Shown piece by piece: positions 15,104-19,974 of a DNA stretch of 19,974 nt; position 1 is the stretch's first letter, and each line of letters opens with the position of its first letter. The notes below the pieces were generated by a model, which was not told where the DNA came from, did no database searches, and saw only the letters and a list, made by a program, of their open reading frames with translations. The DNA is from Promethearchaeota archaeon (GTDB taxonomy: Archaea > Asgardarchaeota > Lokiarchaeia > Sigynarchaeales > SOKP01), in contig JAUWBH010000112.1 of the NCBI GenBank assembly GCA_030605085.1, forward strand, positions 1 to 19,974. The letters are read 5' to 3'. The translations under genes and the position numbers were made by a program.

Positions 15104-15138
15104 CTAAGTTTTAAAAACTTAAAATAATTGAAACTTAG
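15104..15138 (+). promoter_or_regulatory. Alternative hairpins in the histone 5' leader
   Basis: CTAAGTTT (15104-15111) pairs perfectly with AAACTTAG (15131-15138). The overlapping AAGTTTT (15106-15112) also pairs perfectly with AAAACTT (15114-15120). The two structures exclude each other. They lie in the expected leader between the TATA box and the strong ribosome-binding site GGAGG at 15167-15171. Confidence 0.35.
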
Positions 15139-15182
15139 CAAAAAAAATATTCTATAACTAAAAAGTGGAGGAATGAAAAAGT

Positions 15183-15389
15183 ATGGCAGCATTCGCTTGG
15201 AGTCCTTTAAGGGCCCTAATGAAGAAAGCCGGAGCTGAAATCGTCAGCCGTGCAGCTGTAGATAAATTAATGGATTGGTTAGAAGAATACGCCAAAAATC
15301 TTACAGCATGCGCATTAGACATAGCTAAACACTCCGGCAGAAAGAAAGTAACCCAGAATGATATGAAAATTGCAATAAGCTTAATCTAA
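15183..15389 (+). CDS. Archaeal histone
   Basis: 68 residues, the canonical tailless length. The histone fold reads alpha-1 SPLRALMKKAG, the long alpha-2 VSRAAVDKLMDWLEEYAKNL running into CALDIAKHSG, loop 2 RKKVTQNDMKIAISLI with the RKKVT DNA-binding loop and the Arg-Thr pair, and alpha-3. The N-terminus MAAFAWSP replaces the more usual 'ELP.AP..R..', and Ala-Phe-Ala-Trp is unusual. GGAGG at 15167-15171 precedes the ATG by 11 bases. The gene stands alone with its own promoter and a T-run terminator, as expected for a highly expressed chromatin protein that forms dimers and hypernucleosome stacks on DNA. Confidence 0.92.
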   Translation: MAAFAWSPLRALMKKAGAEIVSRAAVDKLMDWLEEYAKNLTACALDIAKHSGRKKVTQNDMKIAISLI

Positions 15390-15424
15390 ATAAATTATAG
15401 CAATTTTCAATAAAATAAAATTCA

Positions 15425-15440
15425 TTTTTTTCTTTTTTTT
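15425..15440 (+). terminator. T-run terminator of the histone gene
   Basis: Seven T, one C and eight T lie 35 bases after the histone stop. Oligo-T stretches are the main intrinsic terminator signal for archaeal RNA polymerase. Confidence 0.6.
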
Positions 15441-15490
15441 GAATTATCATATTAAAGTCTTTGATAGTCATAATGGAAATAAAATAGGAC

Positions 15491-15661
15491 TTGAGCGTCG
15501 ATTACTACTATTTCTGTCATTTTAAATCAACTGGAAATTATGAATCCTCGAAACAAAATGAAGCCATTTATGTTAAAGAGGAATTACGAGTAAATTTTAT
15601 TATTGCCACAATTTTAACTCCGAACATGTTCCATTCAATTTTATCCATTGGATCGTTCTAA
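15491..15661 (+). CDS. Possible 56-residue protein (TTG start)
   Basis: A 56-codon open frame from TTG 15491 in the 353-base gap between the histone and GNAT genes. It reads MSVDYYYFCHFKSTGNYESS, then a charged part and a hydrophobic end (VNFIIATILTPNMF). Only AGG, too close to the TTG, resembles a ribosome-binding site. It might be a small gene or the remains of a larger one. In sequence this AT-rich a stop-free run of this length is uncommon but not decisive. The rest of the gap shows only the histone terminator and promoter-like T-runs. Confidence 0.3.
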   Translation: MSVDYYYFCHFKSTGNYESSKQNEAIYVKEELRVNFIIATILTPNMFHSILSIGSF

Positions 15662-15742
15662 ATTGTAGGATGTAAAATAGATAAAATCGAAAATTAGGGA
15701 AAAACTTAATATAATTCCTTAATTTAATATTTTTGATTTTTT

Positions 15743-16408
15743 ATGTCATCATCTAAATTAGATCTTAAAAAGAAGAGAATTAGAGAGTTTTTTTCGACTT
15801 TTGTACCTAAATCGACACATAAAGATAAAAAAGTTGACGAGATCAGGGAAGAAATCCTTGAAGAAGGGATGGTTTACATTCAAATGAGATTGCCTTTTGA
15901 TCGAATCACTAAGGAATTTGAAGACTCATTAAAAGAGAAAATCAAACATAATTTTATTCACGCAGACATTCGTGAAGCCACAGAAGCTGACCTTGAGATT
16001 ATCATGAATCTTTACAATAAAGCTTGGCTGACTACAAATACACCATTTAGGCCTATAACCTTAGACACTTTAATTAAAATATTTGAAGATCCAGATACTA
16101 TTTTTTTAATTGCTAATGTTGATGGATTAGACGCTGGGTTTGCCATCTTGGATTTTGAAGGTGAAGTAGGAATTATCGAGGGTCTTGGCGTGATACCTAA
16201 GTATCAGAGAAAAGGTTTAGGAACTGTGATTGGAATGGCTGCTTGGAATTTTTTTAAAAATAAAGGTCTTAAAGAATTTAGGTGTGAAGTCTATAAGGAT
16301 AACCATGCTTCTTATAAATTCATAAAAGGGATTGGATTTGAAGAATGTGGCAAAAAAGTCTACGTTCGCGATGATTTTTTAGATGAAACGGAAAGTGATT
16401 ATTGGTAA
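15743..16408 (+). CDS. GNAT family N-acetyltransferase
   Basis: 221 residues. The N-terminal ~70 residues are a charged extension (LDLKKKRIREFFSTFVPKS). The GNAT fold begins at ADIREATEADLEIIMNLYN (residues 74-92). Motif A, which binds acetyl-CoA pyrophosphate, is IEGLGVIPKYQRKGLGTVIG (residues 145-164) with the Q-R-K-G-L-G signature. Motif B ends in VYKDNHASYKFIKGIGFEEC. The substrate cannot be predicted; GNATs acetylate protein N-termini, lysines, polyamines or antibiotics. ATG start. The small membrane protein gene follows 73 bases downstream, perhaps in one transcript, although each has an AT-rich leader. Confidence 0.85.
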   Translation: MSSSKLDLKKKRIREFFSTFVPKSTHKDKKVDEIREEILEEGMVYIQMRLPFDRITKEFEDSLKEKIKHNFIHADIREATEADLEIIMNLYNKAWLTTNTPFRPITLDTLIKIFEDPDTIFLIANVDGLDAGFAILDFEGEVGIIEGLGVIPKYQRKGLGTVIGMAAWNFFKNKGLKEFRCEVYKDNHASYKFIKGIGFEECGKKVYVRDDFLDETESDYW

Positions 16409-16481
16409 ACCAATTTTCTCATTGTTCTTACCTACTTGTGATTTAATATACATTTAATCTCTAAATTTTTTTTATAAGTAT

Positions 16482-16721
16482 ATGCCAAAATTCGAAATTT
16501 ATAGGAAATTAAAGGCAGTTAAAAAAGAACACATAATTAGGTTAATAATTTTTTTTATCGGAGTGACTCTCTTAGCAGTCGGTATTTCTATGACCTATCA
16601 ACTAAATAATTCAATCTTAATTTTTAGATGGAATTTAGTTGGTGTTGTATTGATAATTGTAGGACTATGTCTAATGGTTCTTGCCATTTTTCCTGAAATA
16701 TTTGGATGGACTCCTTATTAA
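16482..16721 (+). CDS. Small two-helix membrane protein
   Basis: 79 residues. A basic N-terminus (FEIYRKLKAVKKEH) precedes two hydrophobic segments, IIRLIIFFIGVTLLAVGIS (residues ~19-37) and NLVGVVLIIVGLCLMVLAIF (~51-70), joined by a short polar loop. Lysines at the N-terminus suggest that both ends face the cytoplasm. The family is unknown. It lies between the GNAT gene and the AAR2 homologue on the same strand. Confidence 0.6.
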   Translation: MPKFEIYRKLKAVKKEHIIRLIIFFIGVTLLAVGISMTYQLNNSILIFRWNLVGVVLIIVGLCLMVLAIFPEIFGWTPY

Positions 16722-16811
16722 AATTATTAAGTGTAAGTCTATTAAATATAAGTTATTAATTTGTAATTGGATTAAAAAAATTCTTAGTTTATAACTAAAG
16801 ATGATTGATAT

Positions 16812-17654
16812 ATGTATGGCTACATCATTTTACGAGATATTCCCAAAGAGGCTGCGCAGTTAGATTTATCAATTTACGAGATTAAAGGGGGATTTCGAGG
16901 CTTTGCTCAGGTCCCCTCTGGGGCTCACTATGCTACTGTAAAAGTGAATGACGAAATGATTGATGGTTTTTGGTGTTACTCAGAACCTTCAAGCGTAGTT
17001 GTGAAGGTTTATGATTATGAAGAGAATAAATTCAAAGACGACGATCCTGAGAACGAAGAGCATTATAGCAGACTGGCATTGAGTGGGGCGATGAATAAAG
17101 CCCTTATACATGTTATGGTTCGCGATGCTGAAGTTGCAACATTATGGACGCACTTAGTTTCTCGTATTGGTAAAGAAAACTTTCCTCCCAGGATTAACAG
17201 CAAGACACCGATGATGCCTCCAGACAACATACCTCCTAAAGAATTGAACGATTGGTACGTAAAGATATTTAAATCTCGATTTGAACAAGCTTTTTACGAT
17301 ACACATGAGGGAGATATTTTCAGTTTTATGGCCGAATTTCAATTTGTCTTTACAAATTCCTTAATAATTAAATCCAATGAAGTTTTTCGAAGTCGTTGGC
17401 TTGATCTTTTGCAGGCTATTTATAATGCCGGGGAAAGAAGTATTGAAGCAACTCCTAATTTTTTTTCTGAATTTATTGACATTTTAATTCCACAATTTAA
17501 ACTATTGCCTAACGATTGGTTTACTAAAGGAAGCAAAGTGATCAACAAGGCAGAATATCTTATTGAAGATATGATCGATACTAAAAACGAAATGTTAGTA
17601 AATAAGGCTCTAACATTTGCGAATTATTCGAAATCGCGAAATGTTTCATTCTAA
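16812..17654 (+). CDS. AAR2-like protein (homologue of the U5 snRNP/Prp8 assembly factor)
   Basis: 280 residues with both AAR2 domains. N-terminal beta domain: YIILRDIPKEAAQLDLSIYE, then IKGGFRGFAQVPSGAHYATV, corresponds to the eukaryotic pattern of G-T-E-F-G-I-D, then V-G-P-K-F-R-G-V and I-P-P-G-I-H-F, followed by DGFWCY matching the G-F-F segment. C-terminal helical domain: GDIFSFMAEFQFVFTNSLII (167-186), SRWLDLLQAIYNAGE, and FIDILIPQFKLLPNDWF (221-237) follow the eukaryotic order G-E-L-Q-F-A-F, H-W-K-x-L-L-x-L-L, and I-S-I-L-Y-x-Q-L-x-x-I-P-x-D-F-F. It is shorter than the 350-390 residue eukaryotic proteins because the linker is short. In eukaryotes AAR2 holds Prp8 during U5 snRNP maturation. 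Archaea lack a spliceosome, so the archaeal role is unknown. ATG start; stands between a membrane protein and a small OB-like gene. Confidence 0.8.
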   Translation: MYGYIILRDIPKEAAQLDLSIYEIKGGFRGFAQVPSGAHYATVKVNDEMIDGFWCYSEPSSVVVKVYDYEENKFKDDDPENEEHYSRLALSGAMNKALIHVMVRDAEVATLWTHLVSRIGKENFPPRINSKTPMMPPDNIPPKELNDWYVKIFKSRFEQAFYDTHEGDIFSFMAEFQFVFTNSLIIKSNEVFRSRWLDLLQAIYNAGERSIEATPNFFSEFIDILIPQFKLLPNDWFTKGSKVINKAEYLIEDMIDTKNEMLVNKALTFANYSKSRNVSF

Positions 17655-17726
17655 TCTAAAAAATTCATTAGTAATGGTTTGTATAATCGCTATTTAATTT
17701 GGAGGATTCTCTTTTTGATAAATTTA

Positions 17727-17741
17727 CAAAATCTTTTAAAT
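17727..17741 (+). promoter_or_regulatory. Probable BRE/TATA promoter element (second copy of the 15-mer)
   Basis: CAAAATCTTTTAAAT, identical to the element at 11230-11244, here 64 bases before the TTG start of the small OB-like gene. The placement fits an archaeal BRE plus TATA box, with a start site near 17765. Confidence 0.5.
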
Positions 17742-17805
17742 CAATGTAAAATATTAAAAAAAAATAACTAGAGAAATTAAGCTAAAAAAAAGGAAAATAA
17801 TAACT

Positions 17806-18096
17806 TTGAAAAAATCCAAGTTAGAAAAATTATTAGGAAAAAAAGTGACTTTACTTGGCACTGCTAGAGACGCCAAGGGCGGTGCTGTGCTAGTTACGGC
17901 ACAGGGAGAACCGATTTACATTAAGAATCTTGATTTTTGGCCTCAAGAGATAGAGGGCAAACAAGTATCAGCGACCGGAGTTCTAAAGGACGAGAAATTC
18001 ATCCCCGATCCGATAATAGATAAAAATGGTGGTATTAGCACAGGAGCAACCGGAACGCAGTATGTTTTAGAAAAGGCAAAGTATTCTTTAAAATAA
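17806..18096 (+). CDS. Small OB-fold-like protein
   Basis: 96 residues from TTG 17806, with a purine-rich AAAGGAAAAT about ten bases upstream. It is beta-rich: GKKVTLLGTARDAKGGAVLV, then EPIYIKNLDFWPQEIEGKQV, SATGVLKDEKFIPDP, and a C-terminal TQYVLEKAKY. The rhythm (strand - turn - strand, 'eGk.v.vtG.l') resembles single OB-fold proteins seen in bacteria and archaea, but I cannot name a family. No signal peptide or Cys. It has its own promoter element, so it is probably a single-gene transcript. Confidence 0.65.
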   Translation: MKKSKLEKLLGKKVTLLGTARDAKGGAVLVTAQGEPIYIKNLDFWPQEIEGKQVSATGVLKDEKFIPDPIIDKNGGISTGATGTQYVLEKAKYSLK

Positions 18097-18146
18097 TCTA
18101 AGTTGAAAAAAGATAAAAGAAATATCAATTATATTTATTCTAAATA

Positions 18147-18308
18147 TTATTTTTGTTGCGTTAACTTTTCTTTTTTTGTTTGGTACTCGGGGCAAATCGT
18201 AAACTCTGGAAATTGTGCACATAACGAATTTCTTTTAGGTAGAGTACAGGATTTATAAAAGGCGCAACTTAAATTAATATATATTTTAGTTTCAGTGTTA
18301 GAAATCAT
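18147..18308 (-). CDS. Tiny Cys-rich protein
   Basis: 53 residues, ATG 18308 to TAA 18147. It reads MISNTETKIYINLSCAFYKS and then CTLPKRNSLCAQFPEFTICPEY, with four cysteines spaced C-x5-C-x8-C-x8-C, and a Lys/Gln-rich tail. The Cys spacing and the closing C-P-x-Y suggest a zinc or Fe-S knuckle. It was found by reading the minus strand of an otherwise empty 350-base gap. It lies 137 bases downstream of the larger zinc-domain gene on the same strand, possibly in the same unit. Function unknown. Confidence 0.5.
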   Translation of the reverse strand: MISNTETKIYINLSCAFYKSCTLPKRNSLCAQFPEFTICPEYQTKKEKLTQQK

Positions 18309-18445
18309 GTTTGTTATCACTTTTTCAGAGATTTAGATATTTTTTTATAGAATATGATAAGACGAAGTAATATGAATAAATTAGAGGGTTTGAATTAAAA
18401 CTGTGGTAACATGTAGGTATGACAAAATCCGGATAACACATATTT

Positions 18446-18979
18446 CTATAATCGAGACCTCTTTGCGTCATTTAAAATGAATTCTCTAAATTCTTCGTTG
18501 TTTTCGTCAATAAATTCCCAAAATTCTTCGTAAATTTTTTGAAGAGTCATTTCTTTCTTTTTATTGTTAAAATTCTTCTTTTTCTTTTTTTTACCATCAT
18601 ACCCTGAATCTTTAGGTCTATATTCGAGATGATTTCCTTTCATAATTAAATTTTCCAAGAGGTTTTTACTGTCTTTCATAAATTTTTTGAAATCTATGGA
18701 TGAGTTCCTTGGTTCTTCGATAAAATCGTTTTCAAATTCATAATCTATTTTTTGATAACCGCGGACCGTAAAATGTTTATCAACAAACGCTTGAAAACGA
18801 TGTTCACAGATTTTATTTTTTGGGATGGATATAATTGCTAGATGATTTGTTTGATTAATAATCGAATTCGAAACTTCTAATTTTGCGTGTGAATTACAGA
18901 TCGGACAGAAAAATTGAATTGGGGTAGATTTTTTTAAGTCGTTTGGTTTAATATGGTTATTTAAATTAACAGTAGCCAT
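18446..18979 (-). CDS. CxxC...CEH zinc-domain protein (paralogue A)
   Basis: 177 residues. Residues ~22-80 form a compact domain: FFCPICNSHAKLEV, ... IISIPKNKICEHRFQAFVDK, HFTVRGYQKIDYEFE. C-P-x-C and C-E-H would give three Cys and a His for one zinc. The rest is charged: a Lys/Asn run (~129-142) and an acidic helix EEFWEFIDENNEEFREFI at the end. No known family is recognised. The gene 211 bases away on the opposite strand begins with the same domain, so the pair shares a control region. Adapter or nucleic-acid-binding roles are possible but unsupported. Confidence 0.65.
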   Translation of the reverse strand: MATVNLNNHIKPNDLKKSTPIQFFCPICNSHAKLEVSNSIINQTNHLAIISIPKNKICEHRFQAFVDKHFTVRGYQKIDYEFENDFIEEPRNSSIDFKKFMKDSKNLLENLIMKGNHLEYRPKDSGYDGKKKKKKNFNNKKKEMTLQKIYEEFWEFIDENNEEFREFILNDAKRSRL

Positions 18980-19190
18980 TTTTTTTGCATTTTATTGATT
19001 TAACACAATAATGTTCTAATCTCATTTAATAAATGAGACCCTATTGAATTTTCAAAAAATAATACGATATTATCTAAAAATTTAAAGGTATAAAATGTTC
19101 AAATAATTATATAAATACAAATTTATATTTTAATCAAGTACTGTTTGAATTTATATTAAGTGCTATTAAATCTCTTTTTTGTGTTGATCA
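18980..19190. promoter_or_regulatory. Divergent control region between the two zinc-domain paralogues
   Basis: 211 very AT-rich bases separate the two start codons. TATA-like stretches occur for both directions, for example TATATAAATA around 19110 and TTTAAAGG near 19081. No ribosome-binding site is obvious before ATG 19191. A common promoter region for paralogues suggests joint control. Confidence 0.4.
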
Positions 19191-19974
19191 ATGACGCAAG
19201 TACCTATAAGTTGTCCTTATTGTTCTAGTAAAGGATTTATTGAAGTATTAGACGATTCTTTAAAAGATGTATCTCGGGGGATTTTAACGATTAATATAAA
19301 TAAAAAAATTTGCGAACATTCATTTATAACCTATCTTGACAAAAATTTTAATGTAAGGGATTATTTTATTACGGATTTTCAAATTGAACTTCCTGATATT
19401 ACTCCAACAACAGAAGCAGAAAGAAAAGAAGTTCCTGGCAAAGATTTAATTAACTCAAGCTTAATTAAACGCAATTTACACGCGTTATTGATAACTTTTA
19501 TTATTAAGTCAATTTTTATGAAAGAGAAAATCGTATTGATTAACGATAGTGAGTTTGTAAATCAACATATTCTTAATTTTTTTAATTACATTACTCAAGA
19601 TTCATTTAAAATTGATATTTCTATTGTTTCCAAGGAAGATTATCTAAATAATAAAGAGGAATACCAGGATAGCCTTATTTTTGATGTGCAAGAAATAATG
19701 GAAGAATCTAAAAAAGTTAAAAGTCCTAAGGAGTTAAAGATTGAAAGATTAATAGTTCAAAAATTCTTTACTTCAGAAGAAACAACTAGTTTAATTGTTA
19801 TAAAAAACGAGTTTCAAAAAGCCTACGAATTATCTGTGCTAATTAAAGAATATATCGAAAACCAGAAAGGAGCAAAAGTTTATACTAAGAAGATTATTGA
19901 TTATATAGAAAATAAACACAGCGTCAAAATATCAGTACAGTATTTAAATTTTTTAATTGAGATTGTTAAGAAAT
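19191..19974 (+). CDS. CxxC...CEH zinc-domain protein with long C-terminal part (paralogue B), 3' end cut
   Basis: 261 residues are visible from ATG 19191, and the frame is still open at the window edge. The N-terminus repeats the domain of the divergent gene: ISCPYCSSKGFIEV, ... ILTINI, KKICEHSFITYLDK, NFNVRDYFITDFQIE. Shared residues include C-P-x-C, the two-residue I/V rhythm, K-I-C-E-H, D-K-x-F-x-V-R and Y. From residue ~85 it differs: a helix-strand region (LHALLITFIIKSIFMKEKIV) and an alpha/beta part with DSLIFDVQEIMEES, then a helical section with a possible winged-helix look (TKKIIDYIENKHSVKISVQY). The function is unknown. It may be an effector partner of the shorter paralogue. Confidence 0.65.
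   Translation, partial: MTQVPISCPYCSSKGFIEVLDDSLKDVSRGILTININKKICEHSFITYLDKNFNVRDYFITDFQIELPDITPTTEAERKEVPGKDLINSSLIKRNLHALLITFIIKSIFMKEKIVLINDSEFVNQHILNFFNYITQDSFKIDISIVSKEDYLNNKEEYQDSLIFDVQEIMEESKKVKSPKELKIERLIVQKFFTSEETTSLIVIKNEFQKAYELSVLIKEYIENQKGAKVYTKKIIDYIENKHSVKISVQYLNFLIEIVKK

Noticed and set aside
17716..17772. TTG frame of 18 codons after a GGAGG at ~17701
   Set aside because: Too short and overlapping the promoter element of the next gene; the GGAGG is probably chance.

Overview
This is an AT-rich archaeal window with a strong Asgard (Lokiarchaeia-like) flavour. The archaeal markers are an RNA polymerase stalk subunit Rpb4/RpoF, a DUF655 RNA-binding protein, a KsgA/Dim1 rRNA dimethylase, a NurA nuclease, two geranylgeranyl-reductase-family flavoproteins and a 68-residue archaeal histone. 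The Asgard flavour comes from a Ras/Rab-type small GTPase, a leucine-rich-repeat remnant and, most strikingly, a full two-domain homologue of AAR2, the eukaryotic U5 snRNP/Prp8 assembly factor.

Layout. 1-2.0 kb: the 3' part of a two-motif LAGLIDADG homing-endonuclease-like gene that runs in from the left edge, then an LRR remnant. 2.2-5.0 kb (+): the classic archaeal information-processing cluster rpoF - DUF655 - ksgA - hemK/mtq2. 5.0-6.8 kb (-): an orphan protein resembling the C-terminal subdomains of FlhA, and nurA. 7.0-8.6 kb (+): small GTPase, a 24-codon remnant of an ADP-forming acyl-CoA synthetase, and a metallo-beta-lactamase-fold protein that seems to have lost its first metal motif. 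8.6-11.1 kb (-): a tandem pair of GGR-family FAD reductases. 11.3-12.3 kb (+): a nitronate-monooxygenase-like flavoprotein. 12.4-13.3 kb: a ferredoxin-domain protein with a tail of 19 tandem HPI(V/A) tetrapeptides, divergent from a TIGR04076-type protein. 13.4-14.75 kb: half of a VOC/glyoxalase gene and two unknown genes. 15.0-15.4 kb: a histone gene with a dyad-rich promoter/leader and a T-run terminator. 15.5-18.1 kb: GNAT acetyltransferase, small membrane protein, AAR2 homologue and a small OB-like protein. 18.1-19.97 kb: a tiny Cys-rich protein and two divergently transcribed paralogues sharing an N-terminal CxxC...CEH zinc-binding domain; the second runs off the right edge.

Two themes deserve attention. 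First, AAR2 and the FlhA-C-like domain are unexpected in an archaeon. Second, between about 3.4 and 7.05 kb five consecutive genes have start or stop anomalies. ksgA, the FlhA-like gene and the GTPase have coding similarity upstream of any canonical in-frame start, with an ATG/GTG one base out of frame. hemK has no ATG/GTG/TTG start at all. nurA has an in-frame TAG inside its conserved C-terminal motif. Either the consensus has single-base errors there or translation is unusual.

Several broken genes (LRR, acyl-CoA synthetase, VOC, MBL motif loss, ferredoxin N-terminus) show that the accessory parts of this window are decaying. All family calls are from reading motifs by eye; no database search was run.
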